A DNA stretch of 59,665 bases, taken from NCBI RefSeq assembly GCF_004791695.1, contig NZ_SRSO01000029.1, forward strand, positions 1 to 59,665. Reading direction: 5' to 3'. Position 1 is the stretch's first letter. The number at the start of each line of letters is the position of its first letter. Source of the stretch: Flavivirga rizhaonensis (lineage in GTDB: Bacteria; Bacteroidota; Bacteroidia; Flavobacteriales; Flavobacteriaceae). Position numbers and translations under genes: made by a program. The notes under the pieces are model-generated. The model ran no database searches, was not told the origin of the DNA, and saw nothing but the letters and a program-made list of their open reading frames with translations. Below are positions 19,200 through 28,473 of this stretch, piece by piece.

Positions 19200-19610
19200 A
19201 TGAAACAATATTTACCTATAATTCTTTTAATGTTCCTTTTTTCTTTTAGCAGTTGTGATGATGCATTGGATTGTATTATTAATGTAAGACCAGAATTACG
19301 TACTAAAACCTTGGCATTAGGATTTGTAGATGAGTATTATTCTGAAATGATTACTGCCGAGATTAAAAATGAAGTAAATGATAATGATTATAATTATTAT
19401 TTCGATGTTGTAGGTAGGTTACCAGAAGGCTTAGAAGTATTCTATAATAGACGTAGAGAAGTTGTCTTTAAAGGAATTTCTAAAGAAGCAGGACGTTTTC
19501 GTCTTGAAGTATATCTGGAAGTAACACCGCACTATGATGAATATGGAAGGATTAATGGTCCGTTATGTTCCGATAATACCTCTGAATCGTACGTCTTGGT
19601 TATTAGATGA
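19200..19610 (+). CDS. Small lipoprotein of unknown function
   Basis: 136 residues from the ATG at 19200; an upstream in-frame start at 19170 would add ten residues ahead of a perfect lipoprotein signal and is unlikely. The signal (MKQYLPIILLMFLFSFSSC) has its lipobox Cys at 19, followed by acidic residues, a composition seen in some surface-exported Bacteroidetes lipoproteins. The rest is beta-strand rich with three further Cys. A stretch (YYFDVVGRLPEGLEVFYNRR) resembles Ig/cadherin-like putative-Ig repeats in which GLPPGL-type turns occur. No enzyme motif. It converges on the next gene with 6 bp between stops. Confidence 0.7.
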   Translation: MKQYLPIILLMFLFSFSSCDDALDCIINVRPELRTKTLALGFVDEYYSEMITAEIKNEVNDNDYNYYFDVVGRLPEGLEVFYNRRREVVFKGISKEAGRFRLEVYLEVTPHYDEYGRINGPLCSDNTSESYVLVIR

Positions 19611-19616
19611 TTTTAC

Positions 19617-21035
19617 CTATCGATTTATTAAACCTAAAAGCTCTTTCTCGAATTTTACAGAAAAAATATTCGCATTGCCATTCACTATTTTTCTGTTTTT
19701 ATCAACTATCATAGCTTTTGTCATTGGATGAATGGCTAAAGTTCTAGAGGCTTCTTTTGGATTTTTAAAAGTATACTCATTTTTACAGGTAAACTTGTTA
19801 TTTTGTAATGAGTTTTTTGGTTTTTCAAGTCCATAATCATCAACATTAATAGTAATAAAAACAACTTCGGGATACTTTATTTGTAACTCTTTAATTTCTT
19901 TATGACTGTCTTTAAAATGTTCATGATAAGTATGTGACCAAAAACTAATAACCGTGGGGGCATTTATAATTGAGTTAATATCAACTTCAACACTATCATA
20001 ATTAACAAGTTTAATATTGGGAATATTATAACCAGTTTTTAAATTATTCAAAGAATTAGTGAATTCTGTTAATTCCTTTTTGCCTTTTTCGCTTTTAGTT
20101 TTACTTAAATAAGATTTCAAAATGGCATTGTTATTCTCTGGCTTCTTGTTTTTAGATATATAATTTATTACCAACTCATATAATAATTCATCTTTAATAG
20201 CAGTATTTGTTATTAAACTATCAATAAGATTTAACCTATCCAAATTATAACATAAAGAATATCTGTTGAAGTGTTTGCCATTAGAATGGGCATTGTGTTC
20301 TTTTAGAGAAATATTGCTAAAAGTATACCTTAAAAATTTATTGTATTTATAATAATGAATAGATAAGTCATTATTATAATTAATATCTTTTCTATAGCTA
20401 TAGAAATCTTCCGGAAGTGATTTTAAAATAGCCTCTTTATTATTTCCGTAGTGCACAAACGGGTATACTTCTTTACTGGAATAATAGCCATAATCTATAT
20501 TGGCACGAGCTATTTTTTCAAATAAAGGTGAAGTTTCAAATTTACTTTTGAAAGTATTGAATTTTTTAACCTTTAGGTTTTTTAATGAATCTATACGATT
20601 TTGATAGACTGTAGGTGATAATTGACAAAGCTTAAAAATATATTTTTCTTCAACTTCGTTTTCTAAAAACTCATTGATAAGATAATTGTTTTTTCTAGAT
20701 CCTTTTCCTGTAAAAACAAGTGATTCATCAAAATCTAAAGTATTCAATCTAAACAAAACACTATCTTTTGGTTCTAATAGCACCATTTGATATTCATAGC
20801 CATGTCTAAATGAGTACAATCCCTCTTCTAAATCATTAACTTTGTATAAAAACCTGTTTCTATCATCAAGTTTTATAGTATCAATAGTAGTGTCGGACTT
20901 TAATAACACGACATAATTAGCGGCTGGATTAATAATTTCGCCACCTATGTATGCGTAATTATCTTCCATTTCACTTTTATTCTTGCAGCCTAAAAGTGTC
21001 AATATCACTAATGTTATTGAAAAGTATAACTTCAT
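19617..21035 (-). CDS. Thioredoxin-fold lipoprotein lacking the redox cysteines
   Basis: 472 residues. Lipobox in LVILTLLGCK (Cys 17). Architecture follows the TlpA-like proteins at 630 and 2023: beta-rich N-domain, long charged helical middle, C-terminal thioredoxin fold (about 345-472). In the redox position FWSHTY (W366 to Y370) replaces WCxPC, so both cysteines are gone (Ser367, Tyr370). The fold's strand VVFITINVDD and the cis-Pro region AIHPMTKAMIVD remain. The protein cannot do dithiol chemistry and is more likely a binding or scaffold protein. Encoded alone on the minus strand. Confidence 0.72.
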   Translation of the reverse strand: MKLYFSITLVILTLLGCKNKSEMEDNYAYIGGEIINPAANYVVLLKSDTTIDTIKLDDRNRFLYKVNDLEEGLYSFRHGYEYQMVLLEPKDSVLFRLNTLDFDESLVFTGKGSRKNNYLINEFLENEVEEKYIFKLCQLSPTVYQNRIDSLKNLKVKKFNTFKSKFETSPLFEKIARANIDYGYYSSKEVYPFVHYGNNKEAILKSLPEDFYSYRKDINYNNDLSIHYYKYNKFLRYTFSNISLKEHNAHSNGKHFNRYSLCYNLDRLNLIDSLITNTAIKDELLYELVINYISKNKKPENNNAILKSYLSKTKSEKGKKELTEFTNSLNNLKTGYNIPNIKLVNYDSVEVDINSIINAPTVISFWSHTYHEHFKDSHKEIKELQIKYPEVVFITINVDDYGLEKPKNSLQNNKFTCKNEYTFKNPKEASRTLAIHPMTKAMIVDKNRKIVNGNANIFSVKFEKELLGLINR

Positions 21036-21202
21036 AAAATCCCCCTAACAGTATTAAATTAATACAAATTATGATACAAAAATATGTGTTGTATTTATAA
21101 AGTGCTGTTAATGCGTTGTTAAATATTATCATAACTGAAAAAAACGATATTTTTTTATTTAAAAAGAGTGTATCTAAGTTTCTTTGTGACATTTGAATTT
21201 TC

Positions 21203-21210
21203 TACTTTTG
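21203..21210 (+). promoter_or_regulatory. Possible -7 element for the ABC-F gene
   Basis: TACTTTTG fits TAnnTTTG. The nearest TTG is 16 bp upstream, a little closer than usual. It would give a leader of about 100 nt before the ATG at 21320. Confidence 0.4.
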
Positions 21211-21319
21211 CAAAAACTTACTAAAAAAGGGTATGTCAAGGAGTAAACCTTATTAAATAGTGAGTTTTTAAGTACCTAATTGATAAATAAAAATATCTGA
21301 GAAAATTAAAACAACACTT

Positions 21320-22945
21320 ATGCTATCAGTATCAAATCTTTCAGTTCAATTTGGAAAACGTATTCTTTTTGATGAAGTAAATACAACCTTTAATAATGGT
21401 AATTGTTACGGAATTATTGGTGCTAATGGTTCAGGAAAATCAACATTTTTAAAAATCCTTTCCGGTAAACAAGAAGCAACATCAGGTCATGTTTCTTTAG
21501 AATCTGGAAAACGTATGTCTGTCCTAGAGCAGAATCATAACCTATATGACGAACATACTGTTTTAGAAACTGTTTTAATGGGAAATAAACCGTTATTCAA
21601 GATTAAATCTGAAATGGATGCGCTTTATGCCGATTATTCTGATGAAAATGCTGAAAAAATAGGGGAACTTCAAGTACAGTTTGAAGAAATGAATGGTTGG
21701 AATGCCGATAGTGATGCGGCTGCCATGTTATCTAACTTAGGTATTAAGGAAGAATTTCATTATACTTTAATGAGTGATTTGGATGGTAAACAAAAAGTAC
21801 GTGTCTTATTAGCGCAGGCGTTATTTGGTAATCCAGATGTTTTAATTATGGATGAGCCAACAAATGATTTAGATTATGAAACTATTTCGTGGCTTGAAAA
21901 TTTCTTAGCTAATTATGATAATTGTGTTATAGTTGTGTCTCACGACCGTCACTTTTTAGATGCGGTATGTACCCATATTTCTGATATTGATTTTGGAAAA
22001 ATAAATCACTTTTCTGGAAACTATACTTTTTGGTATGAATCATCTCAATTAGCTGCTCGTCAGCGTGCACAACAAAATAAAAAGGCAGAGGAGAAGAAGA
22101 AAGAATTGGAAGAATTTATTAGACGATTTTCTGCTAACGTAGCTAAAAGTAAGCAAGCAACGAGTAGAAAAAAGATGATTGATAAATTAAATATTAACGA
22201 TATAAAACCAACATCGCGTAGATATCCAGCTATTATTTTTGAACGTGATAGAGAAGCTGGAGACCAGATTTTGAATGTTGAAGGCTTAGCCGCTTCTGCT
22301 GATGGAGAGGTTTTATTTAAAGATATAGATTTAAATCTTACTAAAGGAGATAAGGTTGTTGTGTTTTCAAGAGATTCTAGAGCTACTACAGCATTTTATC
22401 AAATATTAAACAATAAAGAAAAAGCAGATGCGGGTAAATTTGCCTGGGGAATTACAACCACACAATCATATTTACCGCTAGATAACAGCGAGTTTTTCAA
22501 TAATGATTTAAGTTTAATCGATTGGCTACGTCAATGGGCTCAAACTGAAGAGGAAAGGGAAGAAGTTAATATTCGTGGTTTCTTAGGAAAAATGATTTTT
22601 AGTGGAGAAGAAGCATTTAAAAAATCGTCTGTATTATCTGGGGGAGAGAAAGTACGTTGTATGTTATCTAGAATGATGATGACAAGAGCTAACGTATTAC
22701 AGTTAGACGAGCCTACAAACCATTTAGATTTAGAGAGTATAACGGCTTTTAATAACTCACTTAAAAACTTTAAGGGCACTATTTTATTCACTACACATGA
22801 TCACGAATTTGCACAAACAGTAGCTAATAGAGTTATAGAGTTAACGCCAAATGGGGTTATTGATAGATATACAACGTTTGATGAATACATGCAAGATTCT
22901 AAAATTAAAGAATTGCGTAATAAAATGTATGCTGTTACCGCTTAA
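21320..22945 (+). CDS. ABC-F family ATPase, YbiT-like
   Basis: 541 residues, two ABC domains joined by a charged linker (AARQRAQQNKKAEEKKKELE, about 252-271) and without membrane segments: the ABC-F class that acts on ribosomes. Sequence order and motifs follow E. coli YbiT. Domain 1 has an intact Walker A (GANGSGKST) and Walker B (VLIMDEPTND), but its signature is LDGKQ (about 154). Domain 2 has an intact signature LSGGE (439-443) and Walker B (VLQLDEPTNH), but Walker A is replaced by FSRDSRATT (349-357). One composite ATP site is therefore intact and the other lost. Likely role is ribosome rescue or translation tuning; antibiotic resistance is less likely for this subfamily. Confidence 0.9.
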   Translation: MLSVSNLSVQFGKRILFDEVNTTFNNGNCYGIIGANGSGKSTFLKILSGKQEATSGHVSLESGKRMSVLEQNHNLYDEHTVLETVLMGNKPLFKIKSEMDALYADYSDENAEKIGELQVQFEEMNGWNADSDAAAMLSNLGIKEEFHYTLMSDLDGKQKVRVLLAQALFGNPDVLIMDEPTNDLDYETISWLENFLANYDNCVIVVSHDRHFLDAVCTHISDIDFGKINHFSGNYTFWYESSQLAARQRAQQNKKAEEKKKELEEFIRRFSANVAKSKQATSRKKMIDKLNINDIKPTSRRYPAIIFERDREAGDQILNVEGLAASADGEVLFKDIDLNLTKGDKVVVFSRDSRATTAFYQILNNKEKADAGKFAWGITTTQSYLPLDNSEFFNNDLSLIDWLRQWAQTEEEREEVNIRGFLGKMIFSGEEAFKKSSVLSGGEKVRCMLSRMMMTRANVLQLDEPTNHLDLESITAFNNSLKNFKGTILFTTHDHEFAQTVANRVIELTPNGVIDRYTTFDEYMQDSKIKELRNKMYAVTA

Positions 22946-22972
22946 TAATTAATAATTTATATCTGTACATAG

Positions 22973-23552
22973 TTTTTAACATCGATATTGAGTTTCGTAT
23001 TCTTTGTCTTAGGACTTATCCATTTAAATTGGAGTATAGGAGGTACGTTTGGATTTGCTGAATCATTGCCTACAAAAGAAACAGGAGAGCGTGTTTTAAA
23101 CCTTAAAAAATTTGATAGTGTAGTTGTAGGGCTTGGGCTTATGTCTTTTTCCTTTTTCTATTTATTAAAAGTGGGTTATATAAATTTGAATTTATCAGAT
23201 CGGTTAGTATACCAATTCTCATTTGAAATAACCGTAATAAAACACCCTTTTTCGCCTTCTACTTCAATAGAAAAAGAAACCGTAACTTAGGCTATGCTTT
23301 ATTTTTATATTTTTGTATAAAGCAAAAAATCATTATTTTATTTTACAGTAATTCCAAACAAGAAATGGTATTAGACTATGGTAGCTGGATTATACCCGTC
23401 ATATTCTTTTTAAGATCCATTGGCGAATTTAAATATGTTGGCTTTTTAAAAAAATTAAGACTACAACTTTTGGGAAATTAGACACAAAATTCTACTCGCC
23501 CTTATGTCTTTTCTTAGGTATAGTTGGTGTGATATTGCAACTAATAAGATAG
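22973..23552 (+). pseudogene. Broken DUF3995 membrane-protein gene
   Basis: Three pieces in three different frames together resemble a small DUF3995-type membrane protein. Piece 1 (22973-23200): FVLGLIHLNWSIGG, then LPTKETGERVLNLKKFDSVVV. Piece 2 (from 23371): LDYGSWIIPVIFFLRSIGEFKYVGF. Piece 3 (to the TAG at 23550): KTTTFGKLDTKFYSPLCLF, ending GVILQLIR. About 170 bp between pieces 1 and 2 do not fit the family and look inserted or scrambled. Pieces 2 and 3 differ by one frame at an A7 run (23448-23454). No ATG precedes piece 1. The gene appears dead. Confidence 0.75.
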
Positions 23553-23627
23553 ATCAAAGCGAATCCTTTTAACATCAGTTCGATATATTATAAATTGATA
23601 ATCATATACTTAAAAGGTTTTAAAGAA

Positions 23628-23682
23628 GGAATCTCATCATGATGAGATGTCTCGTCACTCATGCTTCGCTCCGTCGACATGA
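23628..23682. repeat. Dispersed repeat running into the end of the DUF2007 gene
   Basis: GAATCTCATC, a short ATCATGAT palindrome and CATGCTTCGCTCCGTCGACATGAC match the GTCATTC...GAAGAATCTC family seen at 46649 and 53790. It lies between convergent genes and reaches past the stop codon of the DUF2007 gene (23659) into its last codons. Confidence 0.6.
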
Positions 23683-23931
23683 CAAACAGCTGTATTTCAT
23701 TGGATTATATAAGATGTTTTCAACGATCCGTATCGCTTTATCAAGTTCATCCTTATTTACAAAAATTTCTTGAAACCCCGGAATTATACCTCCTCCAAAA
23801 CCTGCTAAACGAGCAGATTCTGTTGAGTCTTTAACAACTGCATTAATATTAATTGCTTTTAATTCACTAATAATTCGTTGAACAATTATAAAATCTCCTG
23901 TAAATATTTTTATATAATTTGAATCTGTCAT
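23659..23931 (-). CDS. DUF2007 domain protein
   Basis: 90 residues. The N-terminal 70 match the small ferredoxin-like DUF2007 family (putative signal-transducing protein): YIKIFTGDFIIVQRIISELK, then a strand, ESARLAG, and VNKDELDKAIRIVENI. No catalytic motif is known for the family. The final residues (CLSCRRSEA) are encoded by an invading dispersed repeat rather than by family sequence, so the original stop was probably lost or replaced. A TATCTTT sequence 30 bp upstream may be the promoter -7 element. Confidence 0.75.
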   Translation of the reverse strand: MTDSNYIKIFTGDFIIVQRIISELKAININAVVKDSTESARLAGFGGGIIPGFQEIFVNKDELDKAIRIVENILYNPMKYSCLSCRRSEA

Positions 23932-24228
23932 AGTTATAAGTTTGAGAGTGTCTTTTAAAGATACAAAATTTTAAATAAAAACCATTAGATTAAGTAAAAG
24001 TCGCGGTTAAAATTCTAGCAATAAGAACTTACTTGCTTTTGATGTAAATTTTAACATTTTTTTTCATGTAAAAATTCTTATTTACACCTTATTAAATTTC
24101 TTTAATTGTTTGTAATACAGATAGTTTTAGATGAATGGTTGTGTTTTAACGTATTTGTAATCAGTTAGTTGTAGGTTATTTCGTTTTTACGTATACTTGT
24201 TCTACCCTAATTAAATTAAAATTTTAAA

Positions 24229-24999
24229 ATGAAAAAACCTACTCTAACTTTTATTCTTTTTTCCTTTATTTCTATGTCTTATGCTCAAGTTGGTATTGGT
24301 ACTGTAGCACCAAATAATTCATCAGTACTTGACATTCAAAGTACTAACAAAGGTGTGCTACTTCCGCGACTGACTAATGCACAGAAAAATAATATTCCGA
24401 GTCCGGCAACAGGACTTATGGTGTATGACATAACCAATAAATGCACATCTGTAAACATTGGAACACCATTTTCTCCAGATTGGGAGTGTTTAAATCAAAC
24501 AGATAATGCAACTATACCTACGGTTATTGTGTCTAATACATCTTTGGTAATTGATACATCGAATGATCGTCAATGGCTTGATGTGCCAGATTTAAGTGCG
24601 ACGTTTACAATTTTAGAGGATGAAACCATTAAAATAGATTGGACATTGTTTTCAGGTCAATTGAATTCGTCAACTGATTTTGGTTTTGCTCAGATGTTTA
24701 CTATTCTCGAAATTAATGGTGCTAATGATGTTACGTCTTCTAATTATCTGCCCATGATCCATAATCCAGGAGGTGATAGTTTTAGACTTTTAATGAATAA
24801 TTCTACATTTTCGCATGCCATTGCTCTTAATGCAGGAACTTATACTGTAAAAGTAAAAGTTTATATGGCTAGATTTTTAGGCACTACTACTAGAGTCGAA
24901 ATAGGTAGCCATATTGGTACCTGGGCAGGAGGCAATAATATGACAGCACAAGAAAAGCTAAATGCAGCGTCAAATAAATTATTAATTACTTTTCTTTAG
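24229..24999 (+). CDS. Secreted structural protein of unknown function
   Basis: 256 residues with a clear signal peptide ending SYAQ (residue 20). Directly after it comes a motif common in secreted Flavobacteria proteins: VGIGTVAPNNSSVLDIQSTN, then KGVLLPRLTNAQKNNIPSPA and TGLMVYDITNK. This beginning also occurs in tail-fibre-like and adhesin-like proteins. The C-terminal 160 residues are beta-rich and uncharacterised, with a single Cys pair (C77, C90 approximately). No sorting domain at the C-terminus. Followed by a very strong terminator, so a single-gene transcript. Likely cell-surface or periplasmic. Confidence 0.7.
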   Translation: MKKPTLTFILFSFISMSYAQVGIGTVAPNNSSVLDIQSTNKGVLLPRLTNAQKNNIPSPATGLMVYDITNKCTSVNIGTPFSPDWECLNQTDNATIPTVIVSNTSLVIDTSNDRQWLDVPDLSATFTILEDETIKIDWTLFSGQLNSSTDFGFAQMFTILEINGANDVTSSNYLPMIHNPGGDSFRLLMNNSTFSHAIALNAGTYTVKVKVYMARFLGTTTRVEIGSHIGTWAGGNNMTAQEKLNAASNKLLITFL

Positions 25000-25021
25000 T
25001 ATAGTTGTAAAAATTATTAGT

Positions 25022-25071
25022 AGAGGTCTAAAAAGTTAACTAGTCTTTTTAACTTTTTAGACCTCTTTTTT
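25022..25071 (+). terminator. Strong Rho-independent terminator
   Basis: A perfect 18-bp stem (25022-25039 with 25049-25066; core AGAGGTCTAAAAAG) with a 9-nt loop and T6 tail (25066-25071). Because the stem is symmetric and A-rich on the left, it could also end transcripts from the minus strand. Confidence 0.85.
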
Positions 25072-25164
25072 ATTTCTACTCACAAAAGGCTGTTTTTAAT
25101 GTATTCTATAGTTTGTTTTAGGTTGTAACTATAATATTTATGTATAGGTGATTGAAAAAACAGT

Positions 25165-26019
25165 TTAAAACAGTCCTATAACGCCAATTTTATTTCCTGT
25201 AAACTGAAGTTTCCAAGAAATACGATTCTTTTCTTTTACAGGATAGTTATAAGCTTTTGTTTTGAATAGAAATTTATCTACAGAATCAACAACAGCAATA
25301 CTAATTACGGCTCCTAATACAATATCTGTTAGCCAGTGGGATCCAGCAAATAATCTTGAAATTGGAGCTACCGAGCCTAATGTGTAAACACCAACTTTAG
25401 ACCATATATTGTCAAACTGTTTAGCGATAGCATGAGCCATTGTGATAGATAAAACAGTATGTCCAGATGGAAATGAGTGAAATCCAGGTTCATTTGACCA
25501 AAACCTAAATTCTGTACTTTTATGACCGTTTCCTGGGCGAGCCCTACCAAAAGCAGTTTTACTCAAACTTTGTATTACTCCGGTAGTAAATGAAGAGGAA
25601 ATAATTAATACACTAGTTTTTCTAAGCTTTTCATTTTTAGTCAACAAACCAAAACCATATAATCCAGCATTTGCAATAAAATAGACTTGTGGACTTCCAA
25701 ACCTGGTACCAGCTTCCATAAAAACATTTGGTACATCGGGCTCCTGGCGAATAAAGAAAGCACTACCTTCATCGTCTATAGTAGAAAGAGCAAGGGATCC
25801 AAGTGCTATAGTCCCTAAAGTTGCAAAATCTTTCTTTTTCCAATGAAAAGGTCTTGTAAAGGCATGTTTAACACCTAGAAAGGCTTGTTTAGCATCATAG
25901 ATAGCTAATTGACCTATGGAAGCACTGTCTTTGGTTTTTTCTAATGATATTTCCTGTGCGCTCAATTTTAAAGATACACAGCATATAACTATTAGAAAGC
26001 ACTTTTTTTGCAATGTCAT
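25165..26019 (-). CDS. PAP2 superfamily phosphatase
   Basis: 284 residues. N-terminal signal peptide (to about 22, LKLSAQE), then a membrane-associated acid-phosphatase domain. The three PAP2 motifs are present: KTAFGRARPG (motif 1, about 153-162), FPSGHT (motif 2, about 182) and SRLFAGSHWLTD (motif 3, about 231-242). Likely removes phosphate from lipid substrates such as undecaprenyl diphosphate or lipid A on the periplasmic side. Its ATG lies 3 bp after the pheT stop on the same strand, so it depends on the pheT transcript and is probably translationally coupled. Confidence 0.9.
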   Translation of the reverse strand: MTLQKKCFLIVICCVSLKLSAQEISLEKTKDSASIGQLAIYDAKQAFLGVKHAFTRPFHWKKKDFATLGTIALGSLALSTIDDEGSAFFIRQEPDVPNVFMEAGTRFGSPQVYFIANAGLYGFGLLTKNEKLRKTSVLIISSSFTTGVIQSLSKTAFGRARPGNGHKSTEFRFWSNEPGFHSFPSGHTVLSITMAHAIAKQFDNIWSKVGVYTLGSVAPISRLFAGSHWLTDIVLGAVISIAVVDSVDKFLFKTKAYNYPVKEKNRISWKLQFTGNKIGVIGLF

Positions 26020-26022
26020 ATA

Positions 26023-28449
26023 TTATCTAAGTTCTGCACCAAGCTGCTTTTCAAAATTAGTTTGTAACGTATTCATTATTTTATCTATTTGCTTATCTGT
26101 AAGGGTCTTATTTTCATCTTGTAACGTAAAACTAACGGCATAGCTCTTTTTCCCTTTAGGTAAGTTTTTACCTTGATAAACATCAAATAAATTAACATTT
26201 TTCAATAATTGTTTCTCACTTTGTTTTGCAATTTTATAAATAGATTCAAAAGTAACTTTATCATCTAATAATAAAGCAAAATCGCGTCGTACTTCAGGGT
26301 ATTTAGGAATAGCCTTAAATTTAATTGTGTTATACTTTACCAAATTTAAAATAACATCCCAATTAAAATTGGCAAATAATACGTCTTGAGAAATATCAAA
26401 GTACTTTAGTATTGGTTTTTTAATTAAACCGAAGTCAACTAATTTAGTTTTTCCTTGACTAAATTCTATTCCTTCACTAAACAAATCATTTTTAATTGGG
26501 GTTTCATTAAATCTTGAAATACCTAAACGCTGTAATACAGCAATAATATAGCCTTTAATTAAAAAGAAATCACTTTTTTTACTAGAGTTATGCCAGTTTT
26601 CTGATGTTTGATTTCCAGTTACAAAAAGTGATAAATGTTTAAATTCCTCTCTTTTATCACCAAAACCATGATATGTTTTACCATATTCAAAAAACTTTAA
26701 ATCTGCACGTTTTCTATTGATATTAAACGATATGGCTTCTAATCCAGAAAATAATAAGGATTGTCTTAAAACAGATAAATCATTACTTAAGGCGTTTAGT
26801 ATGGTAATATTGTGTTCGTCTTTTAATTGTTCGCTTAAAGTCGTATAATTTGGAGTTGTTAATGAGTTAGAAAGGATTTCATAGAAACCTTGTGACACTA
26901 ATTGATCTCCTATAATATTTTGTATTTTGTAATCTTCAAATTTTGATATGCCAGAAATAGAAGCATTTAACTTTTTTGTCGTTTTGATATTATTATACCC
27001 ATAAACACGCAGTATTTCTTCAATGATATCGGCTTCTCGTTGCACATCATTTCTATATGCAGGAACCGTTAAACCCAAACCAGCTTCGGTAACATTATTT
27101 ACTTTTATGTCTAACGATGCTAAAATACGTTTGATGATCTCTTTCGGGATTTCTTCACCAATTAGTTTTTTCGCATTTTCAAAACTTAATCTAACCTCAA
27201 AATCTTTAATTTTTTTTGGATACACATCAACCAAATCGCTGGTAATTTCGCCACCAGCTATCTCTTGGATCAATAGCGCAGCACGTTTTAATGCGTATTC
27301 TGTAATATTAGGATCGATACCGCGTTCAAATCTAAAAGAAGCATCTGTATTTAAGCCGTGCCTTTTCGCAGATTTACGAATACTAATTGGATTAAAATAG
27401 GCACTTTCTAGAAAAATACTTGTGGTGGTTTCGGTCACACCAGAATTGATACCTCCAAAAACACCAGCAATACACATTGGTTTTTCGGCATCACAAATCA
27501 TTAAATCATCTTCATGCAATTCACGTTCTATACCATCTAAAGTTATAAACTTGGTTCCTTTGTTTAACGTTTTTACTTCAACTTTATTCCCAGAAATTTT
27601 CACAGCATCAAAGGCATGCAAAGGTTGCCCTAACTCATGCAATACATAATTAGTAGCGTCAACAATATTATTTATAGGGTTTAGGCCAATAGCTTTTAAT
27701 CGGTGCTGTAACCATTCTGGGGATTCTTTAACTTTCAATCCAGATATGGTAACGCCACAATAACGAGGTGCTAAATCTTTATTTTTTACATCAATATCAA
27801 TTTTAAGCGTGCGATTATCTATGCGAAATGCACTTGCTGATGGCGTAATAAGCTCCAAATTAATATCTTTTTGAACTAAACCAGCTTTTAAATCACGGGC
27901 AACGCCTAAATGACTCATAGCATCAGCTCTATTGGGAGTCAACCCAATTTCGAATACCTGATCGTTTTCAATATCAAAAATATCAGCAGCTGGTGTCCCT
28001 ATTTTAATGGCATCATCTAAAACCATAATACCATCATGAGATTTTCCTAAACCTAATTCATCCTCAGCGCAAATCATACCGTGACTTGCTTCTCCACGGA
28101 TTTTGCCTTTTTTTATAGTCCAGGCTTCATCTTCATCAGTATATAGAGTTGTTCCAATAGTAGCGACCAGTACTTTTTGTCCAGCAGCTACATTAGGCGC
28201 GCCACAAACTATTTGTAAAGGTGTATTGCCCCCTATATTTACAGTGGTAATTTTTAGTTTATCAGCATTAGGATGTTTAACACAGGTTAATACTTCACCA
28301 ACAACAACACCTTCCAGGCCACCTTTAATAGATTGATATGTTTCTACTCCTTCAACTTCAAGTCCTAAATCTGTAAGTAATTCACTGGTTTGTTCTGGTG
28401 TCCACTCAGTTTTTAAAAACTGTTTTAACCAATTGTAAGAAATTTTCAT
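26023..28449 (-). CDS. pheT: Phenylalanine--tRNA ligase beta subunit
   Basis: 808 residues, standard length. Charges tRNA-Phe together with the alpha subunit (pheS, not in the window). Domain order is typical: an N-terminal tRNA-binding EMAP-like domain (about 40-150, with CVKHPNADKLKI), B3/B4 editing region (about 215-400), B5 domain (about 410-480), the inactive catalytic-like core (about 490-690) and the C-terminal ferredoxin-fold anticodon-binding domain (about 715-808, YPEVRRDFALLLD). A good promoter lies just upstream. Confidence 0.97.
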   Translation of the reverse strand: MKISYNWLKQFLKTEWTPEQTSELLTDLGLEVEGVETYQSIKGGLEGVVVGEVLTCVKHPNADKLKITTVNIGGNTPLQIVCGAPNVAAGQKVLVATIGTTLYTDEDEAWTIKKGKIRGEASHGMICAEDELGLGKSHDGIMVLDDAIKIGTPAADIFDIENDQVFEIGLTPNRADAMSHLGVARDLKAGLVQKDINLELITPSASAFRIDNRTLKIDIDVKNKDLAPRYCGVTISGLKVKESPEWLQHRLKAIGLNPINNIVDATNYVLHELGQPLHAFDAVKISGNKVEVKTLNKGTKFITLDGIERELHEDDLMICDAEKPMCIAGVFGGINSGVTETTTSIFLESAYFNPISIRKSAKRHGLNTDASFRFERGIDPNITEYALKRAALLIQEIAGGEITSDLVDVYPKKIKDFEVRLSFENAKKLIGEEIPKEIIKRILASLDIKVNNVTEAGLGLTVPAYRNDVQREADIIEEILRVYGYNNIKTTKKLNASISGISKFEDYKIQNIIGDQLVSQGFYEILSNSLTTPNYTTLSEQLKDEHNITILNALSNDLSVLRQSLLFSGLEAISFNINRKRADLKFFEYGKTYHGFGDKREEFKHLSLFVTGNQTSENWHNSSKKSDFFLIKGYIIAVLQRLGISRFNETPIKNDLFSEGIEFSQGKTKLVDFGLIKKPILKYFDISQDVLFANFNWDVILNLVKYNTIKFKAIPKYPEVRRDFALLLDDKVTFESIYKIAKQSEKQLLKNVNLFDVYQGKNLPKGKKSYAVSFTLQDENKTLTDKQIDKIMNTLQTNFEKQLGAELR

Positions 28450-28473
28450 AAAAAATTTACTATTTTAAGAGTG

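Noticed and set aside
21320..22945. Antibiotic-resistance ABC-F determinant
   Set aside because: Motifs follow the YbiT-like housekeeping branch rather than the Vga/Lsa/Msr resistance branches.
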